Shown here in pieces: positions 41,685 to 50,287 of a stretch of 64,000 nt of DNA. Where the stretch lies: positions 62,001 through 126,000 of the forward strand of contig NZ_FZNP01000006.1 of NCBI RefSeq assembly GCF_900188105.1. The letters run 5' to 3'. The translations under genes were made by a program, and so were the position numbers. The stretch comes from Actinomadura mexicana. Lineage in GTDB: Bacteria; Actinomycetota; Actinomycetes; Streptosporangiales; Streptosporangiaceae. Within the stretch, counting starts at the first letter, position 1. Every line of letters starts with the position of its first letter. A model generated the notes under the pieces. The model ran no database searches. It saw only the letters and a program-made list of their open reading frames with translations, and was not told the origin of the DNA.

Positions 41685-42138
41685 AGGGTCACCGACCTGG
41701 ATGGGGCCATGCGCACGTGAGCGCGGTGCAGGATGCCGTGGGGCGACGGTGCGGGCCGCGGTCCCTCGTTCGAGCCTTCGGACCTGCCATGGTTGGGCCA
41801 CCTGCTCTCGATCCGAAACGCCGACTGGGTGCCGGCGACTCCACCTTTGGAGGGTCGGGCGGCCGGAAGGCCACCGCCGGCAACGAGACCGGAGATATCG
41901 GTTTCGTCACGGTAGTGCACGGAACGTCCGTCCGACAACCTCTGCTCACAGCACATCGACACCCATCACCCCGCCCCTTAGCTCTACGACGGTACGGATT
42001 TCAACCGCACCGTCAAGCGGATTGGACAAGCTGTCACCGTTCGGCGACCAGTAGGGGTCTTCGGACGTCCTCGAACCGGCTCCTCGACTCGTCCCAAACC
42101 CACCGGGCCCCTGCGCAGGGGCCCGGTGGATCAAGGAT
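41685..42138. other. Gene-free region hutI / hflX
   Basis: 454 bp. Apart from the 30-bp palindrome next to hflX I see no supported gene. Short ORFs exist in most frames but lack ribosome sites and recognised motifs. The base composition between about 41780 and 42060 looks less GC-rich than its surroundings, which could mark a decayed gene or acquired fragment. Confidence 0.4.
42100..42129. terminator. hflX terminator (30-bp perfect palindrome)
   Basis: A 15+15 bp perfect palindrome (left half CCACCGGGCCCCTGC) ending 9 bp from the hflX stop codon. On the hflX strand it is followed by GTTTGGG. Confidence 0.85.
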
Positions 42139-43581
42139 TCACGCCGTCGGCGAGACGGTCTCGTACTGGGCCAGTTCACCCGCGAGGTCGGCGGGAACGC
42201 GGGCGTGCAGGACGGTGCCCTCGGCGACGTGCTCCTGCTTGAGGACCTCGCCGCGCTCGTGCACGCGCGCGACGAGGCCGCCGCGCTCGTAGGGCACCAG
42301 GACGTGCAGTTCGCTCTCCAGGCCGGGCAGGTCGGCCTCGATCGCGGCGCGCAGCTCCTCCATGCCGGACCCGGTGCGGGCGGACACGACGACGCTGTGC
42401 GGCTCGCGGCGCTGCAGCCGCGCGATCGCCAGCTCGTCGGCGGCGTCCGCCTTGTTGATCACGATGATCTCGGGGATGCGGTCGGCGCCGATCTCGCGCA
42501 GCACCTCGCGGACGGCGTCGATCTGCGCCTCCGGGTCGGCGTCGGAGCCGTCGACGACGTGCAGGACCAGCCCGGCGTCGGTGACCTCCTCCAGCGTCGA
42601 GCGGAACGCCTCGACGAGCTGGTGCGGCAGGTGCCGGACGAACCCGACGGTGTCGGCCAGGGTGTAGACGCGGCCGCCCGGCGTCTCGGCGCGCCGGACG
42701 GTGGGGTCGAGGGTGGCGAACAGCGCGTTCTCCACCAGCACCCCGGCGCCGGTGAGCCGGTTCAGCAGGGACGACTTGCCCGCGTTGGTGTAGCCGGCGA
42801 TGGCCACGGCGGGCACCTGGTGGCGGCGCCGCTCGCCGCGCTTGGTGTCGCGCGCCTTGGACATCTCGGCGATCTGCCGGCGCAGCTTGGCCATCCGGGT
42901 GCGGATCCGCCGCCGGTCCAGCTCGATCTTGGTCTCGCCGGGGCCGCGGCCGCCGATGCCGACGCCGCCCGCGGCGCGCCCGCCGACCTGCCGGGACAGG
43001 TTGCCGCCCCAGCCGCGCAGCCGCGGCATCAGGTAGTCGAGCTGCGCGAGCTCCACCTGCGCCTTGCCCTCGCGGCTCTTGGCGTGCTGGGCGAAGATGT
43101 CCAGGATCAGCGCCGTCCGGTCGATCACCTTGACCTGGACGGTCTCCTCCAGGTGCCGCAGCTGGCTCGGCGCCAGTTCGCCGTCGCAGATGACGGTGTC
43201 CGCGCCGGTGGAGATCACGATGTCGCGCAGCTCCGCGGCCTTGCCGGAGCCGATGTAGGTGGCCGGGTCGGGGCGGGACCGGCGCTGGACGAGCGCTTCG
43301 AGCACCTGGGAGCCCGCGGTCTCGGCGAGCAGCGCCAGCTCGCGCAGGGAGTTCTCGGCCTCCGCGGCCGTCCCCTCCGTCCAGACGCCCACGAGCACGA
43401 CCCGCTCCAGCCGGAGTGAGCGGTACTCGACCTCGGTCACGTCGGTCAGTTCGGTGGACAGCCCCGCGACGCGGCGCAGTGCCCTCCGGTCTTCCAGGTC
43501 GAGCTCACCCGTCAGGGGCTCGTACTCGATCTCGTCAGGAGTCTGGGTCTGGGCCTGGTCTGCAGAGAAAGGTTGTGTCAT
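42139..43581 (-). CDS. hflX: GTPase HflX
   Basis: Ribosome-splitting/stress GTPase, 480 aa from the ATG at 43581 (GAGGAC ribosome site). The N-terminal HflX domain includes RRSRPDPATYIGSGK and the GGRGPGETKIELDRR glycine-rich segment (~205-225). The G domain has Walker A AGYTNAGKSSL near residue 260, G3 DTVGF near residue 310 and G4 NKAD near residue 385. A C-terminal ~60-aa domain follows. Upstream is a divergent aceB. In streptomycetes hflX sits next to dapF and miaA; here 16 kb of other genes separate them. Confidence 0.96.
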   Translation of the reverse strand: MTQPFSADQAQTQTPDEIEYEPLTGELDLEDRRALRRVAGLSTELTDVTEVEYRSLRLERVVLVGVWTEGTAAEAENSLRELALLAETAGSQVLEALVQRRSRPDPATYIGSGKAAELRDIVISTGADTVICDGELAPSQLRHLEETVQVKVIDRTALILDIFAQHAKSREGKAQVELAQLDYLMPRLRGWGGNLSRQVGGRAAGGVGIGGRGPGETKIELDRRRIRTRMAKLRRQIAEMSKARDTKRGERRRHQVPAVAIAGYTNAGKSSLLNRLTGAGVLVENALFATLDPTVRRAETPGGRVYTLADTVGFVRHLPHQLVEAFRSTLEEVTDAGLVLHVVDGSDADPEAQIDAVREVLREIGADRIPEIIVINKADAADELAIARLQRREPHSVVVSARTGSGMEELRAAIEADLPGLESELHVLVPYERGGLVARVHERGEVLKQEHVAEGTVLHARVPADLAGELAQYETVSPTA

Positions 43582-43771
43582 ATGTCCTCGTAGAACGCCG
43601 CTTCGCGGCTGAATCTTCCCGGCGATCGTCTCACGCACCGTCCCCAGCGGTCACCTGGTTATCACCCTGTTTCCCCTTGGGTTGACGCAAGCGCGCGCGG
43701 GGAGGTCTGCAGGGAACCCCGCTTTGACCGGCCTCCGAACCGACGAGTACCGTTCTCCACATAACAGAAGT

Positions 43772-43790
43772 GAAATTTCGCTAGACGAAA
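43772..43790. promoter_or_regulatory. Putative IclR-type operator upstream of aceB
   Basis: GAAATTTC (43772-43779) overlaps TTTCG-CTAGA-CGAAA (43776-43790), two nested inverted repeats ending 10 bp before the aceB ATG. The TTTC...GAAA core is the type of site used by IclR-family regulators of glyoxylate/allantoin metabolism. The regulator gene is not in the window. Confidence 0.45.
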
Positions 43791-43800
43791 GGGCGCGCAG

Positions 43801-45408
43801 ATGGCTGGACTGGAAGGCATCGAGGTCACCGGACCCCTCGGCGAGCGGTACGAGGAGATCCTGACCCCGGAGGCGCTCGGCCTGCTCGCCGCCCTGCAGC
43901 GCGAGTTGGGCGCCCGCCGCAAGGAGCTGCTGGAGGCGCGCGCGGAACGCCAGCGCAAGCTGTCAGCGGGCGGGACCCTCGACTTCCTGCCCGAGACCGC
44001 GGGCGTCCGCGGCGACGACACCTGGCGCGTCGCCGCGCCGGCGCCCGGCCTGGAGGACCGCCGCGTCGAGATCACCGGCCCGACCGACCGGAAGATGACG
44101 ATCAACGCGCTGAACTCGGGCGCCAAGGTGTGGCTGGCCGACTTCGAGGACGCCAACACCCCGTTGTGGAACAACATGGTCGAGGGGCAGCTCAACCTGC
44201 GGGACGCCCTCGACCGCACCATCGACTTCACCGACGCCAAGAGCGGCAAGTCCTACGCGCTGAAGGACGACGGGGAGCTCGCGACGATCGTCGTCCGGCC
44301 GCGCGGCTGGCACATGGAGGAGAAGCACCTGCTCGTCGACGGCGAGCCCATGTCCGGGTCACTGTTCGACTTCGGCCTCTACTTCTTCCACAGCGGCCGC
44401 AGGCAGCAGGACAAGGGCAAGGGCCCCTACTTCTACCTGCCGAAGATGGAGAGCCACCTTGAGGCGCGGCTCTGGAACGACGCGTTCAACCTCGCCCAGG
44501 ACGCCCTGGAGGTCCCGCGCGGCACCATCCGCGCGACCGTGCTGATCGAGACGATCCCGGCCGCGTTCGAGATGGAGGAGATCCTCTACGAGCTGCGCGA
44601 CCACTCCGCCGGCCTGAACGCGGGCCGCTGGGACTACCTCTTCTCGGTGATCAAGAAGTTCCGGGACCGGGGCGCCGACTACGTGCTGCCCGAGCGCAAC
44701 GCGATCACGATGACCGCGCCGTTCATGCGGGCCTACACCGAACTGCTCGTCCGGACGTGCCACAAGCGGGGCGCGCACGCGATCGGCGGCATGGCGGCGT
44801 TCATCCCGTCCCGCCGCGACGAGGAGGTCAACAAGGTCGCGCTGGAGAAGGTCCGCGCCGACAAGACCCGCGAGTCGGGCGACGGCTTCGACGGCTCCTG
44901 GGTCGCCCACCCCGACCTCGTCCCGGTCTGCCGGGAGGTGTTCGACGGCGTCCTCGGCGACAGGCCGAACCAGCGCGACCGGCTCCGCGAGGACGTGCAC
45001 GTCTCCGCCGCCGACCTGCTCAACGTCAAGGACACCCCGGGTGAGATCACCGAGGCGGGCCTGCGCAACAACATCGACGTGGCGCTGCGCTACCTGGCCA
45101 CCTGGCTGGACGGCGCCGGCGCGGTCGCGATCCACAACCTGATGGAGGACGCGGCCACCGCGGAGATCTCCCGCTCCCAGGTGTGGCAGTGGATCTACAA
45201 CGGCGTCTCCACCGCCGAGGGCCAGAAGATCACCAAGGACTGGGTGGAGCGGCTCCTGGACGAGGAGCTGGGCAAGATCCGCGAGGAGCTGGGCCAGGCG
45301 TACAACGAGCCCCGCTACGGCCAGGCCGTGGAGCTCTTCAAGGAGGTCACGCTGGCCGACGAGTACTCCGAGTTCCTCACCACCCCGGCCTACCAGCAGT
45401 TCCCGTAG
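43801..45408 (+). CDS. aceB: Malate synthase (A-type)
   Basis: Condenses glyoxylate with acetyl-CoA to malate. 535 aa, the usual length for the A isoform. Motifs: FEDANTPLWNN near residue 118, the catalytic region RGTIRATVLIETIPAAFEMEEI near residue 240-260 (Arg and Glu ligands), GRWDYLFS, GGMAAFIPSR near residue 330, and the C-terminal catalytic Asp region with NLMEDAATAEISR near residue 445. No isocitrate lyase is nearby; the following glcDEF can supply glyoxylate from glycolate. A terminator-like hairpin lies between aceB and glcD. Confidence 0.96.
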   Translation: MAGLEGIEVTGPLGERYEEILTPEALGLLAALQRELGARRKELLEARAERQRKLSAGGTLDFLPETAGVRGDDTWRVAAPAPGLEDRRVEITGPTDRKMTINALNSGAKVWLADFEDANTPLWNNMVEGQLNLRDALDRTIDFTDAKSGKSYALKDDGELATIVVRPRGWHMEEKHLLVDGEPMSGSLFDFGLYFFHSGRRQQDKGKGPYFYLPKMESHLEARLWNDAFNLAQDALEVPRGTIRATVLIETIPAAFEMEEILYELRDHSAGLNAGRWDYLFSVIKKFRDRGADYVLPERNAITMTAPFMRAYTELLVRTCHKRGAHAIGGMAAFIPSRRDEEVNKVALEKVRADKTRESGDGFDGSWVAHPDLVPVCREVFDGVLGDRPNQRDRLREDVHVSAADLLNVKDTPGEITEAGLRNNIDVALRYLATWLDGAGAVAIHNLMEDAATAEISRSQVWQWIYNGVSTAEGQKITKDWVERLLDEELGKIREELGQAYNEPRYGQAVELFKEVTLADEYSEFLTTPAYQQFP

Positions 45409-45433
45409 GGAGCCCGGCTCCGGCGGTGTTCAC

Positions 45434-45465
45434 GGACCGTCCGGGAGAGGTGTTCCGGACGGTCC
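45434..45465 (+). terminator. Hairpin between aceB and glcD
   Basis: Perfect 11-bp stem GGACCGTCCGG / CCGGACGGTCC (45434-45444, 45455-45465) with a 10-nt loop, 26 bp after the aceB stop. Could end the aceB transcript or lower downstream expression. Confidence 0.6.
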
Positions 45466-45509
45466 GCCGGGCCTTGCGGCGGGTCGGCGGGCGAGGGATC
45501 GTGGAGAGG

Positions 45510-46958
45510 ATGGAGACCATGCTCACGGCGCTCGGGCCCCGGCTGGAGGCGCTGCTCGGGACCGACCGGGTGATCACCGATCCGGTGCGGCTGCGCACCT
45601 ACGAGTGCGACGGCCTCACCAACCACCGGTCCACGCCCGGCGTCGTGGTGCTGCCCGACACGGCCGAGCAGATCGCCGCGATCGTGCGCGAGTGCGCCGC
45701 GGCCGGGGTCCCCTACGTCGCGCGCGGGTCGGGCACGGGCCTGTCGGGCGGCGCGCTCCCCCGCACCGACGGCGTGCTGATCGTCACGTCCCGGATGAAC
45801 CGGATCCTGGAGATCGACATCCCCGGGCAGCGGGCGGTGGTGGAGCCCGGTGTGATCAACCTGGACGTGACGCGGGCCGTCCGCCCCTACGGGTACTACT
45901 TCGCGCCCGACCCGTCCAGCCAGCAGATCTGCTCGGTGGGCGGGAACGTCGCGGAGAACTCCGGCGGCGCGCACTGCCTGAAGTACGGGTTCACCGCCCA
46001 CCACGTGCTGGCCTGCGAGGTCGTCACGCCCGACGGCGAGCTGGTGGAGCTGACGGCGGACGGGCCCGGCTACGACCTGCTCGGGGTGTTCGTCGGGGCG
46101 GAGGGCACGCTCGGCATCGCCACCAAGATCACGGTGCGGCTGACGCGGGTCCCCGAGACCGTGCAGACGCTGCTGGCCGCGTTCGACTCGATCGAGGCGG
46201 GCGGCGCCGCGGTGTCGGCGACCATCGGCGCGGGCGTCGTCCCGGCGGCGATCGAGATGATGGACGCCCTGGCGATCGAGGCGGCCGAGGCGGCGGTGCG
46301 CTGCGAGTACCCGCCGGGCGCGGGCGCGGTGCTGATCGTGGAGCTGGACGGCCCGGAGGCCGAGGTCGCCGCCCAGTTCACCGAGGTGGAGCGGATGTGC
46401 CGGGACGCGGGCGCCTTCGAGATCCGCATCGCCGCCGACGACGCGGAGCGGGCGCTGATCTGGAAGGGGCGCAGGTCGGCGTTCGCGGCCGTGGGCCGGA
46501 TCAGCCCGGCCTACCTCGTCCAGGACGGCGTCATCCCCCGGACGGTGCTCCCGGACGTCCTGGCCAAGATCGACGCACTGTCGGCCAAGTCGGGCGTGCG
46601 GGTCGCGAACGTGTTCCACGCGGGCGACGGCAACCTGCATCCGCTGGTGCTGTTCGACGACGCCGAGCCGGGCGCGGAGGAGCGCGCCGAGGAGGTCTCG
46701 GGCGCGATCCTCGACCTGTGCATCGAGCACGGCGGCTCCATCACGGGCGAGCACGGGGTCGGCGTCGACAAGGCCCGCTACATGCCGCGCATGTTCACCG
46801 AGGCCGACCTGGACACGATGCAGATGGTCCGCTGCGGCTTCGATCCCGCGGGGCTGTGCAACCCGGGCAAGGTCTTCCCCACGCCGCGGCTGTGCGGAGA
46901 GGTGCCCGGCAAGCGCAAGGGCCCGCACCCGTACGAGGGAAAGGCGGACATCTTCTGA
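45510..46958 (+). CDS. glcD: Glycolate oxidase FAD subunit GlcD
   Basis: FAD-linked subunit of glycolate dehydrogenase (glycolate to glyoxylate). 482 aa from the ATG at 45510; a GTG at 45501 and an ATG at 45519 are alternatives. PCMH-type FAD domain with VARGSGTGLSGGALP near residue 75, VGGNVAENSGGAHCLKYG near residue 145, and GAEGTLGIATK. The C-terminal FAD-oxidase domain has VFHAGDGNLHPLVLFD near residue 370 and GEHGVGVDKARYM near residue 415. Stop overlaps the glcE start (TGATG). Part of glcDEF. Confidence 0.92.
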   Translation: METMLTALGPRLEALLGTDRVITDPVRLRTYECDGLTNHRSTPGVVVLPDTAEQIAAIVRECAAAGVPYVARGSGTGLSGGALPRTDGVLIVTSRMNRILEIDIPGQRAVVEPGVINLDVTRAVRPYGYYFAPDPSSQQICSVGGNVAENSGGAHCLKYGFTAHHVLACEVVTPDGELVELTADGPGYDLLGVFVGAEGTLGIATKITVRLTRVPETVQTLLAAFDSIEAGGAAVSATIGAGVVPAAIEMMDALAIEAAEAAVRCEYPPGAGAVLIVELDGPEAEVAAQFTEVERMCRDAGAFEIRIAADDAERALIWKGRRSAFAAVGRISPAYLVQDGVIPRTVLPDVLAKIDALSAKSGVRVANVFHAGDGNLHPLVLFDDAEPGAEERAEEVSGAILDLCIEHGGSITGEHGVGVDKARYMPRMFTEADLDTMQMVRCGFDPAGLCNPGKVFPTPRLCGEVPGKRKGPHPYEGKADIF

Positions 46959-48154
46959 TGCGGCCCCTGGACGCCCTGGCGAAGGTCTGCGGCGATGTGC
47001 GGCCCGGTGAGCCCGCGGAAGGCGTGCTCGGCGTCGAGCCCGCGCTCGTCGCGGCGCCGAAGAACCTGGCCGAGGCCGCGGACGTCATGCGCGTCGCCGC
47101 CGAGAAGGGCCTCGCCGTCGTCCCGCGTGGGGCCGAGACCCGCCTGGACTGGGGCGAGCCACCGGAACGCTGCGACCTGCTCATCGACACCCATCGGCTC
47201 AACAGGCTCGTCGAGCACACCGCCGGGGACCTCGTCGCCAAGGCGGAGGCCGGGCTCGCGATGGAGGATTTCGCCGAGAGACTGGCGGAACGGGGACAGC
47301 GGCTCGCGCTCGACGTCCCGCTGCCGGGTTCGACGGTCGGCGGAACGATCGCCACGAGCGCGGCCGGTCCCCTGCGCACGCTCTACGGGACGCCCCGGAA
47401 CCTGGTCATCGGGCTCACGGTCGTCCGGGCGGACGGCCAGGTCGCGCGCTCGGGCGGCAAGGTCGTCAAGAACGTCGCCGGGTACGACCTGGGGCGCCTT
47501 TTCTGCGGCTCCTACGGAACGCTCGGCCTGATCGTGGACGCCACGTTCCGCCTGCACCCGGTCCCCGAGGCGAGCGCGTACGTGACGTGTGCCGTCGACG
47601 GGCCGGAGGACACGCACGATGCGGTCCAGACCGTCCTCCACTCGGCTGCCGCCCCGAGCGCGGTCGAGTACATCAGCCCGGGGACGGTCGCGGTCTTCCT
47701 GGAAGGCGTGCCCGACGGCGTTGCCGCGCGCGCCCGGCAGACCGCGGAGCTCCTCGGCGAGAAGGCCGAGATCTCCGATACCGCACCGGACGGCTGGGGC
47801 CTCTACCCGGACGGCACCACCCTCATCGACATCGGCGCCCCGCCGTCCTCGCTGCGCGACGTCATCACCGCGCTCGGCCCGGATGCCGCCGCCGCCTGGA
47901 GCGCCGGCGGGCACGGTCACGTGGGCCTTCCCGCCGGACTCGGCCCGAACGAGGTGGCCGATGTCCTCGGCCGTCTGCGGGACGTGCTGGGGAGGCACCG
48001 CGGTCACGCCGTCGTCCGCTATGCGCCGCAAGAGGTGCGCGGCGAGATCGACCTGTGGGGGCCGGTTCCTGCGCTGGCGCTGATGCGGCGGGTGAAGGAC
48101 CAGTTCGACCCGGATCACCGGCTGTCCCCGGGCCGTTTCGTGGGAGGGATCTGA
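46958..48154 (+). CDS. glcE: Glycolate oxidase subunit GlcE (FAD-binding)
   Basis: 398-aa second flavin subunit with the same PCMH fold as GlcD but shorter: VVPRGAETRLDWG near residue 55, PGSTVGGTIATSAAGPLRTLYG near residue 125 and a GGKVVKNVAGYDLGRLF motif near residue 165, which is characteristic of GlcE. Its start shares one base with the glcD stop and its stop one base with the glcF start, so the three subunits are made in fixed ratio. Confidence 0.9.
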   Translation: MRPLDALAKVCGDVRPGEPAEGVLGVEPALVAAPKNLAEAADVMRVAAEKGLAVVPRGAETRLDWGEPPERCDLLIDTHRLNRLVEHTAGDLVAKAEAGLAMEDFAERLAERGQRLALDVPLPGSTVGGTIATSAAGPLRTLYGTPRNLVIGLTVVRADGQVARSGGKVVKNVAGYDLGRLFCGSYGTLGLIVDATFRLHPVPEASAYVTCAVDGPEDTHDAVQTVLHSAAAPSAVEYISPGTVAVFLEGVPDGVAARARQTAELLGEKAEISDTAPDGWGLYPDGTTLIDIGAPPSSLRDVITALGPDAAAAWSAGGHGHVGLPAGLGPNEVADVLGRLRDVLGRHRGHAVVRYAPQEVRGEIDLWGPVPALALMRRVKDQFDPDHRLSPGRFVGGI

Positions 48155-49440
48155 TGAGCGGCCAAGACGACTTCCCGAACCTGCTCGACGACTGCGTGCA
48201 CTGCGGGTTCTGCCTTCCGACGTGCCCCACCTACGTGCTGTGGGGCGAGGAGATGGACTCTCCCCGGGGCCGCATCCATCTGATGCAGCAGCACGTGGGC
48301 GGCGAACCGCTCAGCGGGCCGATGGTCGAGCACTTCGACCGCTGCCTGGGATGCATGGCGTGCGTGACGTCCTGCCCTTCCGGCGTGCAGTACGACCGGC
48401 TTATCGAGATGACGCGCGCCGACGTCGAACGTGAACACCCCCGCCCCCTGAAAGAACGCGCCCTGCGGGAGATGGTCTTCCAGCTGTTCCCGTACAAGCG
48501 GAGGCTCCGAGCACTGCGCGGGCCCCTCCGGGCCTACCAGAAGTCCGGTCTGGAACGGCTCGTGCGACTCAGCGGCCTTCTGGAACGCGTTTCACCGTCC
48601 CTGGCGGCGATGGAGCGGCTCGCGCCGCCCCTCGGCAAGGCGCCGAGGCTGCCCGAGCGGGTCGCCGCGCGCGGGGAGCGCCGCGCCACGGTCGGGATGC
48701 TGACCGGATGCGTCCAGGGCGAGTTCTTCCCGGAGGTCAACGCCGCCACGGCCCGGGTCCTGGCGATGGAGGGCTGCGACGTCGTCATCCCCAAGGGCCA
48801 GGGGTGCTGCGGCGCGCTGTCCATGCACTCCGGACGGGAGGAGGAGGCCCGCGCCTTCGCCCGCCGCACGGTCGAGACCTTCGAGTCCGTCGATGTGATC
48901 GTGGTGAACTCCGCGGGCTGCGGGTCCGCGATGAAGGAGTACCGGGCGCTGCTCGCCGGCGACCCGGGATGGTCCGGGCGGGCGGAGGCGCTCTCGGCCA
49001 AGACGCGGGACCTGGCCGAGTACCTGGTGGAACTCGGGCCGCGGGCGGAGCGGCGGCCGCTTCCGGTCACGATCGCCTACCACGACGCCTGCCATCTCGC
49101 CCACGCGCAGGGCGTCCGGAGCCAGCCGCGCGACCTGCTCGCCGCCATCCCCCGGCTGACCGTCCGCGAGATCGCCGATCCGGACATCTGCTGCGGTTCG
49201 GCCGGGACCTATAACCTGTTCCAGCCGGAGGCCGCCGGAGAACTCGGCGACCGCAAGGCGGTGAACGTGGACGCCACCGGAGCCGAACTGCTCGTCGCCG
49301 CCAACCCCGGCTGCTCGATGCAGATCGCCACGGCGCTGCGCCGGCGCGGGGCCGCCATCGCGATCGCGCACACCGCGCAGGTGCTGGACGCATCCCTGCG
49401 GGGACTGGGCCGCGACGCCCTCATCGGACGCGGTTCGTAG
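48154..49440 (+). CDS. glcF: Glycolate oxidase iron-sulfur subunit GlcF
   Basis: 428 aa. Two N-terminal 4Fe-4S motifs: CVHCGFCLPTCPTY at ~14-27 and CLGCMACVTSCPSG near residue 65. Two CCG (cysteine-rich, DUF224) domains follow, with GCVQGEFFPEVN...QGCCGALSMHSGR near 190-230 and CHLAHAQG...DICCGSAGTYN near 310-350. It passes electrons from the flavin subunits to the quinone pool at the membrane. Last gene of glcDEF; 110 bp and a possible promoter (TATCGT) separate it from the next gene. Confidence 0.93.
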   Translation: MSGQDDFPNLLDDCVHCGFCLPTCPTYVLWGEEMDSPRGRIHLMQQHVGGEPLSGPMVEHFDRCLGCMACVTSCPSGVQYDRLIEMTRADVEREHPRPLKERALREMVFQLFPYKRRLRALRGPLRAYQKSGLERLVRLSGLLERVSPSLAAMERLAPPLGKAPRLPERVAARGERRATVGMLTGCVQGEFFPEVNAATARVLAMEGCDVVIPKGQGCCGALSMHSGREEEARAFARRTVETFESVDVIVVNSAGCGSAMKEYRALLAGDPGWSGRAEALSAKTRDLAEYLVELGPRAERRPLPVTIAYHDACHLAHAQGVRSQPRDLLAAIPRLTVREIADPDICCGSAGTYNLFQPEAAGELGDRKAVNVDATGAELLVAANPGCSMQIATALRRRGAAIAIAHTAQVLDASLRGLGRDALIGRGS

Positions 49441-49550
49441 CCCGCGGACCGGGACCGCCGCCGATCCGGCCGTCGGGTATCGTAACCTGCCCGCCGCGGG
49501 CAGGGACACGCCGACCGAGCCGGAGAGGGCTTGAGGGAGCACCGACGACC

Positions 49551-50267
49551 ATGTCCAACAGCCACCAGCCGTACCGCTCGCACCGCCGCAGGAAGAAGAG
49601 CCACGCGGGAAGGCTCGGACTCGCCGGCGCCCTGACCGGTGCCGTCGGGATCGCCGCGGTGGCCGGAGCGATCGTGGTCCTGCGGCCCGGCACGGGCGAC
49701 GGCGGCGGAACCTCGCCTCCCAGCCTCGCCAGCCAGGGCGGCGACGCGGCGGGCGCGTCCGTGCCCGCGCCGAAGGCCGGCCCGCCGGTCGGCTTCACGA
49801 CCCCGGAGGGCTACGGCTACAGCCTCGCCGCCGTCGGGGCGGGGACGTCCCGGCAGCCGCTCGGCGCCACGCAGGCCCCGCCGTCCGGGACGACCTACGC
49901 CTACGCCGACTACGTCCTCACCAACAGCCAGCGGCGGCCCGTCCTGCTGGACTTTCCCGCCGACCTGTTCATGCCGAAGTCGCAGATCCCGTCTGCTGCG
50001 CAGGAGCGGTGCATGCCGCAGGCGGGCATCCCGGACGACATGTGCACCCTCCCCAACCACAGCAAGATCACCGGCCGGGTCGACGGGGCGAAGGCGCCGG
50101 TCGAGGACGGCGGCGACACGATGATGCCGGCGGGCGCCTCCTACGTGGTCCGCATCGCCTCCGACCTCCCGGTCGAGGAGGACCTCTCCGCCGACGCCCT
50201 GCGCCTGTACGTGTGGAACGCCCGCTTCACCAGTGACCGCAAGGGCGTCCGGCTCGCCTTCCCGTGA
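49551..50267 (+). CDS. Membrane-anchored extracytoplasmic protein, unknown function
   Basis: 238 aa. Strongly basic N-terminus (H-R-R-R-K-K-S-H), one hydrophobic helix (~22-45, LAGALTGAVGIAAVAGAIVVL), a Gly/Ser/Pro linker, then a ~150-aa extracellular domain with one cysteine pair (C-M-P-Q ... M-C-T-L-P-N). The pattern TYAYADYVLTNSQRRPVLLDFPADLF suggests an immunoglobulin-like beta domain such as those of DUF4352-type proteins. I cannot assign a function. Convergent with the ABC importer operon. Confidence 0.65.
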   Translation: MSNSHQPYRSHRRRKKSHAGRLGLAGALTGAVGIAAVAGAIVVLRPGTGDGGGTSPPSLASQGGDAAGASVPAPKAGPPVGFTTPEGYGYSLAAVGAGTSRQPLGATQAPPSGTTYAYADYVLTNSQRRPVLLDFPADLFMPKSQIPSAAQERCMPQAGIPDDMCTLPNHSKITGRVDGAKAPVEDGGDTMMPAGASYVVRIASDLPVEEDLSADALRLYVWNARFTSDRKGVRLAFP

Positions 50268-50287
50268 GCTTCACCGGCCGGTGAAGC
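50268..50287. terminator. Perfect 20-bp palindrome between convergent genes
   Basis: Left half GCTTCACCGG with its exact reverse complement. It begins at the base after one stop codon (50267) and contains the stop codon and last residues of the binding-protein gene, so it serves as a shared terminator while also being coding. Confidence 0.7.

Noticed and set aside
41681..41962. Minus-strand 93-codon frame upstream of hutI
   Set aside because: No ribosome site, no recognisable motif, mixed composition; not enough to call a gene.
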